From Torreya grandis (taxonomy: Eukaryota; Streptophyta; Pinopsida; Cupressales; Taxaceae), in contig JARHVA010000081.1 of NCBI GenBank assembly GCA_037957365.1, forward strand, positions 1,461,501 to 1,525,500: a stretch of DNA of 64,000 nt, given 5' to 3'. Below are positions 23,371 through 35,417 of the stretch, piece by piece. The notes beneath the pieces are model-generated. The model searched no databases, was not told the DNA's origin, and worked only from the letters and a program-made list of their open reading frames with translations. A program made the position numbers and the translations under genes. How positions within the stretch are numbered: position 1 is the first letter of the stretch; each line of letters begins with the position of its first letter.

Positions 23371-26300
23371 TTCCTCCCTCCTTAAAAAACAATGGTCACC
23401 ATTGAATCAATGTTCCTCATCAAGTTTGGTATTTTTTTCTTGATTTAATTCTCTATGAGTCACTCACCTTAGTGGCTAAGCTTGCCCCTTTTGACCACTC
23501 GATAAAGCAAAATAGAGCATCCTCTTGTTGTCTTCATCCAGGTGTCCACAATATGATCCTCCTCCAAGCAAAACTGTATGGATCAAGCTCATCAATGTCT
23601 AGTTGTTTTGATATGACTAAAGTATCCAATAGAGGTGGATGATATGGTTTGAGGAGCTCCACATTGAATATTAGATGCAGACCAAGGTAGGCTGGTAGGT
23701 TCAACTCAAAAGCATTTTATCCAAATTTTTTGGTGATGGTGTAAGGACAATACCATAGAGGCCTAATTTTTATATGTGGGCCTGTATGTTATTCCTTCTA
23801 AAGCTACAACCAAACCTTATCACCCACATCAAAATGGTGTGTAATCCTATGTTTGTTGTGGCATTGCTTATACTTCTAATTCATATTCTCCATAATGTCA
23901 CGAACTTGCTGTTGGATGTGTTGCATTTGTTTAATGAACTTTGTTGCTTTTGTTGCCTCAAATCTTCCATGAGGTGTGTATTCCATGGTGGAAAATGGAA
24001 TGGATATATCAATTGGTACCATGGGTTGGAACCTGAAGCATACTTGGAATGGACTATGCTTGGTCAAGCTGTGCAGGGCCCAATTGTATCCATGTTGTAT
24101 GAAAATAAGCCCCTCATCCCATGTTCATGGATGTTTGGAGTGATACATCTGAATCATGTGAATAATCAAGTAGTTCACCACCTCTATCTGACCATCAGTC
24201 TGTTGATGGAAGGCTATGGACTTCATCAGCTTGGTATCCATCATCTTCCATAGAGTGGACCAAAAGATGCTTAGGAACCTGCTATCTTGATATGAGATAA
24301 TGGACTTGGGGAGACCAAAATGGAGCCATACATGACTAAAATATAGTTGATCAGTTTCTCCAATAGATAGATTTTTATTACAAGAAATCATGATAGACAT
24401 TTTTAAAAAATGATCAACTACCACAAAAATATAGTCCTTACCATGTTTTGAAGTGGGCAAACTTGAGATAAAATCCATTGAAATTGATTCCCAAGGTCTA
24501 GTTGGTTTTGGAAATGGCATGTACAATCCTTGATTCTTATTTATTGGCTTGGATATCACACATGGGGTGAAATATTTGAGATATATTTCCACATCCTTTT
24601 GCATATGGGGCTAGTAGAAATGTTTTTGAAGAACTACCAATGTATTTTATATACCAAAGTATCCAACTATCCTGCTGAAATGTGCTTCCCATATCATCTT
24701 GTGGTGCTTTACAACTAGAACACAGATGTGCCCCATATGATAGATGACATTATATTAAAAATATAAATTAGAAACATGTTTACCTTTTTGAAGCATCTGA
24801 TATGTATCATCAAAAGTAGAATTTACTTCATATAGGTCACCCCAAGTGGTAGTCTCATGTCCGCACAAGTCAAGAACTATTATGAGTGCAGTAATTGGCG
24901 GGTAGCTCAAAAAATCTATAGTTGTATTTGAGCTCCCATTTTTGTGTTTGATGATTAGATGGAATTATTGAAGATATTTGGCCCACTTTTGGTGCCTCTC
25001 ATTTCATAGTTTGCTCTGTGTTTAGATGAATTCCAATGGTCTATGGTAAGTGTGGATGACCATCTCTTTCTCCAAGATGTAGTGTTTCCATTGTTTACTA
25101 GATTACACAATGGCATAGAGATCCTTATCATATGTTAGATATTTCTTGACTGTATTAGTGAAAATTTCATTGTGATATGCAAAAAGATGGCCATGTTGCA
25201 TGATGATAGCTACCATGGCATATTCAGATGCATCTGTCATTAACTCAAAATGCAAATTTGGTAAGGCAAAAACAGGGGTTGAGCAAAGTCTATTTTTCAA
25301 ATTCTCAAATGCCCTTTTTTGTATTTCATCCCAATGAAATGTATCTTTAGCTCCTCCTTTAGTCACTTGGGTTAGTGACCAAGTAACATGTGAAAATCTA
25401 AGAATAAACTTGCAATAGAAATTTGCAAGACCCAATAAGCTATGAAGTTCTGTGAGGGTCCTTAGTGTGGGCCATTCTTGAATAACCCAAATTTTTCTAG
25501 ATCAACATGGACCCCTTCCTCATTCAAATCATACCTGAGGTATTGAATTGTTGTCATTTTGAATGTGCATTTGTCGAGATTTGCATACAAATTGTGTTCT
25601 TGAAGAGCTTAAAGCACCTTATGAACATGTTGTAAATGTTCCTCCCATGTTATACTGTAGATGTGTATGCCATCTAGGTAGACAATAATGAGTGAGTTGG
25701 TGAAGGGTCATAGGATGTCATTTATCATCCTCATGAAGGTTTCAGGTGCATTAGTTAAGGCCAAAGGCATAACCAACCATTCAAAGAGCCCCTCCTTAGA
25801 TTTGAATGAAGTCTTCCAGACATTGGTGGGATCAATGGGAATTTGGTGATAGCTAGATTTGAGATCAATTTTGGTGAAGAACATCATACCACAGAGTTGG
25901 TCCAGCAAGTCATCAATCCTGGGGAGAGGGTAGTGATTCTTCATAGTGATTTTATTCCAGGCTCAATAGTCAATGTGAAGACTCCATGTTTTATATTTTT
26001 TTGGTGCCAAGATAAGTTGGCTACCATAGGGTGGAGATATTGACCTAATGTGACCCTTTTGGATCAATTCTTGAATCTATCTTTTTATCTCATCATTCTC
26101 AAAAATTGATCTATGATACATAGGACTGTTAGGCAAAGGTGATCTTGGGATCAAATTGATAGAATGTTTTACCTGAAAATGCAGTGGAACTCCTGTGGGT
26201 GACTTGAAAAAGTCATCATATTCTCATGTGATTCATCCTATCTATTTTTGTTATTGTGTTGATTGTGTAGTCAGGACTACAACATCGGCCTTCTTGGATA

Positions 26301-26830
26301 TCTATGGTTTGACCACCATGAGAAAAAATTACTTTGTCTTCTTCACCAATCTCTTACATTGCTTAGCACTGATCAGAGAGACAAATGTGGGAGGTGGTAC
26401 CTCTAGTACCCTATAGTGTCATGTTTCAAGAGTGAGGGTGATTCTTTAGGTTTGTGATTCGTACATGTCATGTTGCTCATACATGAATGAATGATCAAGG
26501 AGTACATCACAAACATCTAGATTGACCACATCACACAAGACTTCATCTTAGAAAAGTTTTATTACATATGAAAGAAGACATTGATGGGTGACATGAAGGT
26601 CTCTCCATGAGATCAACCATCCAATACTTTATGGATTTAGATGAGGCTTCATGGATATATTTAGACTTTTCACAACTTTAACAGAGATTAAAGTATTTTG
26701 ACTCCCACTATCAAGAATGAAATGTAGAGGCTTACCTTTTACCCATAATTTAGAGTGAAACAATCTTTCTTTGTGATCTGGCCTTTTCTCACAGGTCTAT
26801 AATGAAGCAATGATGGTGTTAGGCTTAGCA
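23371..26830 (-). pseudogene. Unit 3 pol: protease, RT, RNase H, integrase, degenerate
   Basis: This is the most complete unit. Integrase: a 159-codon open stretch (24125-24604) with PTRPWESISMDFISSLPTS, VVVDHFLKM, HFGLPKSIISYQDSRFLSIF and FHQQTDGQIEVVN, so the core is nearly intact; the preceding zinc finger reads CVISK with one cysteine lost. RNase H and thumb: MGLANFYCKFILRFSHV and DASEYAMVAIIMQHGH (25103-25435). RT palm: [18 protein letters not shown] and [17 protein letters not shown] (25708-25944); the catalytic box near 25675-25686 reads YLDG, so the second aspartate is lost. Protease keeps DSG near 26702-26722. Stops and frameshifts elsewhere prevent a full polyprotein. Confidence 0.87.
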
Positions 26831-27811
26831 TATATAATTTCTTCTTCATCCTCTTTAACTATGGGTTGTGTATGAGATAGAGTAGTAGATGGCAAGTATT
26901 ATGACTAAGAAAGCAGTGACTTGATGGCTTGACATTCTTCTTTGGAGTGAGTTCCAATTTGTGGTAATCACACCATTTTCTAGCCTTCCACTTTTGGGGT
27001 TTCTTATCTTAAAACTCTTTTGTCTTTCAATTTTGGCCTCGTGTTTGACCTTCCTTGTCACTTTTCCATTTTAAGGCTAATTCTTTGTATTCTTTCTACC
27101 ATACTTCTACTCAATCTTCACTACGAATTTGTATGCCTCATCGAGGGTTTGCAAATTAAAGAGTTCCATTTCCCCCCATTTGTACCATTGTAGTCCACCA
27201 TGATATTTGAGAGTCTTATATTTCTCACTTTCTTAGATTCCCAATATTGTAGACAAAGAATGAAAAATGTCTATGTAATCTTGAATAGATTGGTCCTTAC
27301 CTTAGCGAAGTTGTTGCCACTATATGTACAGATCATCATATGCTCTAATGGGATAATATTCTTCTTTCACCACTTCCATGAAATCATCTTAGGTAGGTTC
27401 CACCTCAAGGCCAATATCATCTATAATAACCCTCTTTTTGTACACTTACCACTAGTTTTTCATGGGAAATGATGCTTTCAAAAGCACAAAAGTGATCTTT
27501 TCTCCATCGATGAATTTATTTACAGAGAAGTAGGAAGACAATTGATCTAACTAATTTTCTAATACATCAGCATTGATTTTACCTTCAAATGTAGGAATAT
27601 CAAAATTCACCTAAACCTTAAAGGGTGTTGGGGCACTAAAAGGGCGTTCTATGGATGAGGAGCTAGGAAGTGTAGCTGAGGAGCCATAATTTCCCATCGA
27701 AAGTTATTGAAGAATTTAGGAAAATTGTTACAGCATCTATGCTTGTTTCCATTGGAGGGATTTATTCACCATTTAATTTAAAGGATCAGATGTCTCAGTG
27801 TCATTTGCCAT
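26831..27811 (-). pseudogene. Unit 3 gag, degenerate
   Basis: Starts at ATG 27811 (MANDTETSDPL). The capsid-like segment around 27380-27600 is readable in pieces, with more stops than in unit 2. A knuckle remnant lies near 26930-26980 (THSKEEC-type wording). Position and order match the other units. Confidence 0.75.
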
Positions 27812-27923
27812 TTGAAGTCATTTAGAGCAAATAGGTGGATAGTTTGGAAGCTCTATTGTTTTCCACCCAAGTTTCTTATAGCCTGACCTTGTCCTCAAGA
27901 TCATACACTCTCAGGAAAAACCA

Positions 27924-27934
27924 CTCTGATACCA
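27924..27934 (-). other. Primer binding site of unit 3
   Basis: The plus strand reads CTCTGATACCA; the complement is TGGTATCAGAG, an exact match to the initiator-Met tRNA site, one base from LTR D. Confidence 0.95.
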
Positions 27935-27935
27935 C

Positions 27936-28472
27936 TAATCTAAAACCTATAAGTTCTAGTTGATAAATATTTCAAGAACATAGAAATAACATAATAACAA
28001 TGAATTCTCTGAGAAGAGATGTATTATTACTCAAGATTGCAATACAACTATATGCTTATCTCTAGGAAGAGATGTCTAATTTTCCATTTCATGTTACATA
28101 TTCATTTATACCCATTTTGAAAGTATGAGGAGGATGTGGAAGGTCACAAATATTGAGGGATATTAAGTGGTTTGACTTTCACTCTTAAAAAAATATAGAA
28201 TTTAAGAAATTACCATTTTTAGAAACTTACTATTTTTAGACTGCACTATTAAAATTGAAATTTGGGGAGATTTCATTATGTTTTCAAGGGTAAAACTTCA
28301 TTGAGTGAAGCTCAATTCCATCTCATGGTGTTCTCCTCATTCTTATCTTTCTAATGGTTAAATTGGTGAGTCAATTAGAGCTATGATGCAGATGTTATGG
28401 CTCCTAGAAGTTTCATCATCAATTATGGTGGAACCATCACTTGAATTGTCACCTGAATTGTTGCCCAGATCA
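27936..28472 (-). repeat. LTR D, shared by units 3 and 4
   Basis: 537 bp. The low terminus is mutated (TAATCT for TGATCC); the high terminus is AGATCA. Tract complement follows from 28473. TATA complement at 28105-28110; hairpins at 28006-28019 and 28058-28073. Confidence 0.94.
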
Positions 28473-31400
28473 TTCCTCCCTCCTTGAAAATTAATGGTAC
28501 CCATTACATCAATATTACTCATTAGGTGTGGAATTTTTTTCTTGATTTGATTCTCTATGATCCACTCACCTTAGTGGCTAAGCTGGCCCCTTTTGACCAC
28601 TCGATAAAGCGGAATAGAGCATCCTCTTGTTGTCTTCATCCAGGTGTCTAAAATATAATCCTCCTCCACTAGAGCTAAACTTTGTGGATCAAGCTCATCA
28701 ATGTCTATTTTTTTTCTATGACTAAATTGTCTAATAGATGCAGATGTTATTGTTTGAGGAGATCCACGTTGAATATTGGATGTAGACTAAGTTAGGCTGG
28801 TAGGTTCAACTCAAAAAGATTTTCTCCAACTTTTCTAGTGATGGTGTAGGGACCATACCGTAGAGGCCAATTTTTTTTGTGTGAGCCTGCAAGTCATTCC
28901 TTCTAAATCTGTAACCAAACCTTGTCACCCACAACAAAATGGTGTGTAATCCTATGTTTGTCACAACATTGCTTATACTTATGATTCATCTTCTCCAGGA
29001 TGTCATGAACTTGTTTCTAGATGTTTTGTATTTGCTTTATGAACTTTGTTACTTTTGCTACCTCAAATATTCCATGAGGTGTGTATTTCAAGGTGGATAA
29101 TGGAATGGATATATAAATTGATGCCATGGGTTGAAACCTAAAGCATACTTGTAATAGATTGTGCTTGGTCAAGCTATGCAGGGCTCAATTGTATCCATGG
29201 TGTATGAAAAGAAGCCCCTCATCCCATGTGTGTGGATGTTTGGAGTGATACATCTAAATCATGTGAAAAATAAAGTAGTTCACCACCTCTATCTGACCAT
29301 TGATCTATTTATGGAAGGCAATGGACTTCATCAGCTTGGTATCCATCATCTTCCATAAAGTGTACCAAAATATGCTCAAGAACTTGCTATCTTGATTTGA
29401 GATAATAGACTTGGGAAGACCAAAATGGAGCCATACATGACTAAAATATAGTTGATTAGTTTCTCTAGTAGATATATTTTTCTTACAATCAATCATGATA
29501 ACCATTTTTGAAAAATGATCAACTATCATAAAAATATAGTTCTTACCATGTTTTGAGGTGGGCAAACCTGATAGAAAATATATTGAGATAGACTCCCAAG
29601 GCTTGGTTGGTTCTGAGAATGACGTGTATAATCCTTGCTTATTTGTTGGCTTGGCTATTGCACATGGGGTGCAAAATTTGAGTTATCTTTCCACATCCTT
29701 TTATATATGGGGCTAGTAGAAGTATTTTTGAAGAATTGCCAATGTCTTTTATATACCAAAGTGTCTAACTATCTTACTGAAATGTGCTTCCCATATCATC
29801 TTTTGGGAATATAGATGTGCCCCATATGATAGAGGACATTATCTTCAAAATATAAATAAAAAAATGTCTACCTTTTTGAATCTCCTGATATGTATCAGAA
29901 AAGGTAGGATCTGCTTCATACAGAACACCCCAAGTGGTAGTCTCATGTCTACACAGGTCAAGAACTTTTGTGAGTGCAATAATTGGTGAGCAACTTAGAT
30001 AATATGTAGCTATATTTGAGATCCCCTTTTTTTGTTTGATGATTATATGGAATTGATAAAGATATGTGGGCCACTTTTTATGCCTCTCATTTCATAGTTT
30101 GATCTATGTTTAGATGAATTCTAATGGTCTATGGTTAGTGTAGATGATCGTCTCTTTCCCCAAGATGTAATGTTTCCATTATTTGTAGGCTTGCATAATG
30201 ACATACAACTCCTTATCATATGTTGGATATTTCTTCACTGTATTAGTGAATGTTTCACTATTATATGCAACAGGATGTCCATGTTGCATGATGATAGCTC
30301 CCATGGCATATTCAGATGCATCTGTCATCAACTCAAAAGGTTGATGTAAATCTAGCAAGGCAAGAACAGGGGCTGAACAAAGTTTGTTCTAAAAACTCTC
30401 AAATACCCTTTATTCTATTTCACCCCACTAAAATGTAGCTTTAGCTCCTCCTTTAGCCACTTGAGTTAGTGACCAAGCAACATGTGAAAATCTAAGAACA
30501 AACCTTTGATATAAATTCACAAGACCCAACAAGCTATGAAGTTCTATGAGGGTCCTTAGGGTGGGCCATTCTCGAATAAATTGAATATTTTTTAGATCAA
30601 CATGTACCTCTTCCTCATTCACAATGTACCTAAGGTACTAAATTGTTGTCATCCTGAATGTGCATTTGTCAATATTTGCATGCAACTTGTGCTCCTGAAG
30701 TGTTTTAAGCACCTTACGAACATGTTACAAATGTTCCTCCCATGTTTTGCTATAGATGAGTATGTCATCCAAGTAGACAACCATGAATGAGTTGGTGAAG
30801 GGTCATTGGATGTCATCCATCATCCTCATGAAGGTTGTAAGTGCGTTAGTTAAGCCAAAAGGCATAACCAAGCATTCAAAGAGCCCCTCCTTAGATTTGA
30901 ATGTAGTCTTCCAAACATTGATGGGATTGATAGGAATTTGGTGATAGCTATATTTGAGATCAATTTTGGTGAAAAAATTCAAACCATGGAGTTGGTTGAG
31001 TAGGTCATTAATCTTAGGGAGAGGGTAGAGAATCTTCATAGTGATTTTATTCAGGGCTTGATAGTCAATGCAGAGCCTCCATGTTCCATCTTTCTTTGGT
31101 GCCAAGACAATTGGGCTACCACAGGGTGATGAGCTTGGCCTGATGTGACCCTTTTGGATCAAGTCTTTAATCTATATTTTTATCTCATCATTCTCCAAAA
31201 TTGATCTATGATACATAGGACTATTAGGCAAAGGTGATCTTGGGATCAAATCAATAGAATGTTTTACCTAGCAATGCAGTGGAACTCTTGTGGGTGACTT
31301 GAATAAGTCATCATATTCTCTTGTGATTCATTCTATCCACTTTTATTGTTGTGTTGATTGTGTATTTAGGACTGCAACATCAGCCTTCTTAGATTTCTAT

Positions 31401-31790
31401 GGTTTGACCACCATGAGAAGAAATTACTTTGTCTTCTCCACCAATCTCTTACATTACTTAGCACTAATCAGGAGACAAATGTGGGAGGTGATACTTCTGG
31501 TACCCTATAGCACTGTGTTCCATGAGTGAGGGTGATTATTTGGGTTTATGATTCATAAATTCCATATCACTCATAAATGAATGGCTGACTAAGGAGTACA
31601 TCACAAACATCTAGATTAACCACATCACACAAGACTTCATCTTGGAAAGGTTTTATTGCATATGAAAGAAGACACTGATGTGTGACACAAAGGTCTCTCT
31701 CTGGGCTCAACATTCCAATACTATATGGCTTTGGATGAGGCTTCATGGATAGATTTAGACTTTTCATAACTTTAGTAGATATTAAATTCT
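28473..31790 (-). pseudogene. Unit 4 pol, first copy: RT, RNase H, integrase and a protease stub
   Basis: Integrase: MPTSKHGKNYIFMIVDHFSK and HFGLPKSIISNQDSKFLSIF (29305-29565). RNase H: DASEYAMG-type wording near 30310. RT: a 119-codon open stretch (30803-31162) with SPCGSPIVLAPKKDGTWRL and TKIDLKYSYHQIPINP, the best RT palm in the array; the catalytic YLDD is intact near 30760-30771. Protease: DEVLCDVVNLDVCDVLL near 31600-31645. The copy stops at about 31790, just short of where the DSG active site would be, and RT sequence starts again. Confidence 0.85.
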
Positions 31791-33330
31791 ATTCTTCAGG
31801 GGTTGAGTAAAGTTTGTTCATTGAATTATCAAATTCCCTTTGTTGTATTTCACCCCACTGAAATGTAGCTTTAGCTCCTCCTTTAGTCACTTGGGTTAGT
31901 GACCAAGAAACATGTGAAAATCCAAGAACATTCCCGTGATTTAAATTTTCAAGACTGAAGAAGTTGGGAAGTTATATGAGGGTCCTTGGTGTGGGCCATT
32001 CTAAAATAACCCAAATCTTTTTTGGATCAACATGGACCCCTTCCTCATTCACAACATACTTGAGGTACTAAATTTTTGTCATCCTAAATGTGTATTTGTC
32101 AAGATTTGCATACAAATTATGCTCCTAAAGAGTTTGAAGCACCTTATGAACATGTTTTAAATTTTCCTCCCATGTTCTACTATAGATGAGTATGTCATCT
32201 AGGTAGACAACCATGAATGAGTTGGTGAAGGGTCATAGGATGTCATCCATCATCCTCATGAATATTTTAGGTGCATTAGTTAAGTCAAAAGGCATAACCA
32301 ACCATTCAAAGAGCCCCTCCATAAATTTGAATGCAATCTTCTAGACATCGGTGAGATCAATGGGAATTTAGTGATAGCTAGATTTGAGATCAATTTTGGT
32401 TAAAAATTTTGCACCATAGAATTGGTCTAGCAGGTCATCAATCCTAAGGAGAGGGTAGCGATTCTTCACAGTGATTTTATTCAAGGCTTGATAGTCAATT
32501 CAAAGCCTCCTTGTTCCATCTTTCTTTGGTGCCAAGATAATTGGGCTACCATAGGGTGAATAACTTGGCCTAATGTGACCCTTTTGGATCAATTATTAAA
32601 TCTATCTTTTTATCTCATCATTCTCCAAAACTAATCTACAATACATTGGACTATTAGGCAAAGGTGATCTTGGGATCAAATTGATAGAATGTTTTACCTA
32701 GAAATGCAATGGAACTCCTATGGGTGACTTGAAAAATTCATCATATTCTCTTGTGATTCATCCTATCTACTTTTATTATTGTGTTGATTATGTAGTTAGG
32801 ACTACAACATCGACCTTCTTGGATTTGTATGGTTTGACCACCATGAGAATAAATTGTTTTTTTCTTCTCTATCAATCTCTTACATTACTTAGCACTGATT
32901 AGAGAGACAGATGTGTGAGGTGGTACCTTTGGTACCCTGTATCACCGTGTTCCAAGAGTGAGGGTGACTCTTTGGGTTTGTGATTCATAAATGCCATGTC
33001 GGTCATACATGAATGACTGACCAAGGAGTACATCACAAATATCTAGATTGACCACATCACACAAGACTTCATCTTGAAAAGGTTTTATTGGATATGAAAG
33101 AAGACACTGATGGGTGACACAAAGTCTCTCCCTGGGCTCAACCATACAATATTGTATGGCTTTAGATGAGGCTTCATGGATAGATTGAGAGCTTTCACAA
33201 CTTTAGTAGAGATTAAATTCTTTTGACTCCCACTATCAAGAATGAAATGCAAAGGCTTACATTTTACCCATAATTTGGAGTGAAAAAATATTTCCTTGTC
33301 ATCTGGCCTTTCCTCACAGGTCTGTGATGA
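31791..33330 (-). pseudogene. Unit 4 pol, second copy: RT and protease duplicated
   Basis: From about 31795 the sequence repeats what lies at about 30364-31775: RNase H edge, thumb, RT palm with intact YLDD near 32192-32203, and protease through to the DSG active site near 33228-33245, then on into gag. The two copies differ by many substitutions, so the junction is not an assembly collapse of identical sequence. This extra copy makes unit 4 about 1.4 kb longer than a normal unit. Confidence 0.85.
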
Positions 33331-34338
33331 AGTGATGATGGTGTTGGGCTCAACATCTATAATTTATTCTTTGTATTCTTTGACTGTGGGTTTTATATGA
33401 GATGGAGTAGTAGATGTTGAGTATTGTGACTTAGAAAGTAGTGACTTGATGGCTTGACATTCTTTTTTGGAGTGAGTTCTGGTTTTGTTGTAATCACACC
33501 ATTTTACAGCCTTCTCCTTCTAGGTTTTATTATCTTGAAACTCCTTTTGCTTTTAGTTTTGGCCTCGTGTTTGACCTTCCATGTCACTTTTCCATTTTGA
33601 AGGATGATTCTTCATATTCTTTCTTCCATGCTTCTACACAATCTTCACTGTGAATTTCTATGCCTCTCTGAGGGTTTCCAAATTGAAGAGTTCCATTTCC
33701 CCCCATATGTACCATTATATTCCACCATGATGTTTGAGAGTCCTATGTTTATCACTTTCTTAGATGCCCAATCTTGTATACAAAGAATAAAAAATGTATG
33801 TGTAATCTTGAATAGATTAGTCCTTACCTTGGCGAAGTTGTTGCCACTGTATGCACAAATCATCATATGATCCAATGAGATAGTATTCTTCTTTCATTGC
33901 TTTCATGAAATCATCCTATGTAGGTTCCACCTCAAGGCCAATGTCATCTATACTGAACCGCTTTTTGTACACTTATCACCAAATTTTTATGGGTAATGAT
34001 GCTTTCAAAAGAGCAAAAGTGATCTTTTCTCCATCAGTGAATTTATTTACAGAGAAGTAGGAAGACAATTGATCTAACCAATTTTATACTACATCAGCAT
34101 TGATTTTCCCTTCAAATGTAGGAATATTAAAATTCACCTGAACCTTGAAGGGTGTTGGGGCACTAAAAGGATGTTCCATAGATGAGGAGCCAGGAAGTGC
34201 AATTGAGGAGCTAGAATTTCCCATCAAGAGTTGTTGAAGAATTTGGGAAAATTATTACAGCATCTATTCTTATTGCCATTTGAGGGCTTCATTCACCATT
34301 TCCTTGAAAGGATCAAATGTCTCAGTGTAGTTCACCAT
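33331..34338 (-). pseudogene. Unit 4 gag, degenerate
   Basis: ATG at 34338 (MVNYTETFDPF). The zinc-knuckle end at about 33445-33505 is the best preserved: WCDYNKTRTHSKKECQAI, with cysteine, histidine and last cysteine in register and asparagine at the fourth ligand position. Capsid landmarks lie at about 33880-34140. Stops occur near the middle. Confidence 0.78.
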
Positions 34339-34450
34339 TTGAAGTCATTTTGAGTGATTAGGTGGATAGTTTGGAAGCTCTATTGTTTTGCACACAAGCT
34401 TCTTGTAGCTTGACCTCATCCTCAGGATCATACACTCTCAAGACAAACCA

Positions 34451-34461
34451 CTCTGATACCA
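34451..34461 (-). other. Primer binding site of unit 4
   Basis: The plus strand reads CTCTGATACCA; the complement is TGGTATCAGAG, one base from LTR E. Confidence 0.95.
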
Positions 34462-34462
34462 C

Positions 34463-35000
34463 TGATCTAAAACTTAGAAGTTCTAGTCGATATATATTTC
34501 AAGAACATAGAAATAACATAGTAATAGTGAATTCTCTGAGAAGAGATGTATTATTACTCAAGATTGAAATACAACTATATTCTTATCTCTGGAAAGAGAT
34601 GTCTGATTTTCCATTTTGGGTTACATCTTCATTTATAACAATTTTTAAAGTAGGGGGAGGATGTGGAAGGTCACAAATCTTGAGGGAGATTAAGTGGTTT
34701 TACTTCCATGCTTTAAAATAATACAGAATTTGAGGAATTACTATTTTTAGAAACTTACTATTTTTAGACTGCACTACTAAAATTGAAATTTGGGGCACTT
34801 TCATTAGGGTTTCTAGGGTCAAACTTCATTTATCAGAGCTCAATTCCATCTCACGGTATTCTCTTCATTATCATATTTCCAATAGTTCAAATGATGAGTC
34901 AATTAGAGCTACAGTACAAAAGTTATGGCTCCCAAAATTTTTGTCATCAATTGGGTTGGAACTGTCACCCAAATTGTCACCTAAATTGTTGCCTAGATGA
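34463..35000 (-). repeat. LTR E, terminal 5' LTR of the array
   Basis: 538 bp, TGATCT..AGATGA (end mutated from ATCA). No polypurine tract follows on its high side. Instead TATTG, the second copy of the target-site duplication, and the Tyr/Pro-rich ORF follow, which marks this as the outer end. TATA complement at 34632-34637; hairpins at 34533-34546 and 34585-34600. Confidence 0.93.
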
Positions 35001-35262
35001 TATTGGGACTGATATAGAGGTGTTTCTTGATAGGTTTCTTGGTATCCTTTCTCACTGGGTTGTCCAACAACATGGTGTCCATATGGAGATGGAAATGAAG
35101 GGATATAGGGTTGTCATGGCTCATAGGGTTGATAGCCATTTTAATAAGACTGCTGAGGAATAAAATGTGGTTGATAACAAGGTTTATATGGAGGTTCATA
35201 AAGGGTTATTGGCCATAAATATTCATATCAACATCATATTTCAAATAAAACATAAAAATTGA
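35001..35262 (-). pseudogene. Tyr/Pro-rich ORF of the giant-repeat element, N-terminal part
   Basis: On the minus strand from about 35240 downward the frame reads TLYEPPYKPCYQPHFIPQQS, then a stop, NGYQPYEP, a stop, QPYIPSFPSPYG, and ends with QETPLYQSQY at the edge of LTR E. Tyrosine and proline dominate. The codon cut at 35001 is completed by 14104, on the far side of the array, and the frame is kept. This is the upstream half of the ORF at 12777-14109. No start codon is certain. The two internal stops are CAA to TAA or TGG to TGA type. Confidence 0.6.
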
Positions 35263-35417
35263 TCAAAATTTTCAAATAGATCAAATTGGGATGCTTACAA
35301 CTAGAAGTTATCATTCAGAGTCACCATTAGTGTTAGCTTGCTTGATTCCAAAACCTAATTAGAGGAAAGACACACCAAAAATATTCTTACTCTCTTGTAC
35401 AATGGTCCTCCTCTAAG
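35263..35417. other. Internal non-coding stretch next to the right giant repeat
   Basis: No ORF. On the minus strand it carries GCTAACA (ending at 35331), CTAA, then TGGTGACTC (35326-35318), which could be an LTR end and primer site if the element runs on the minus strand. Confidence 0.45.

Larger units (their letters stand above)
14110..35000 (-). mobile_element. Head-to-tail array of chromovirus-like Ty3-gypsy elements: five LTRs, four internal domains
   Basis: LTRs A (14110), B (19208), C (22833), D (27936) and E (34463) alternate with internal domains 1-4. On the high side of A, B, C and D lies a pyrimidine run TTCCTCCCTCC (the polypurine tract of a minus-strand element). On the low side of B, C, D and E lies the complement of TGGTATCAGAG, the initiator-methionine tRNA primer site. 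B, C and D have both, so each is at once the 5' LTR of one unit and the 3' LTR of the next. The outer flanks TATTA (14105-14109) and TATTG (35001-35005) form a near-perfect duplication around the whole array. Within each unit the order is gag, protease, RT, RNase H, integrase, as in Ty3-gypsy. Confidence 0.92.

Noticed and set aside
34362..34721. 119-codon plus-strand ORF across the primer site and LTR E
   Set aside because: It spans a gag leader, primer site and LTR, and the same region in other units is not open.
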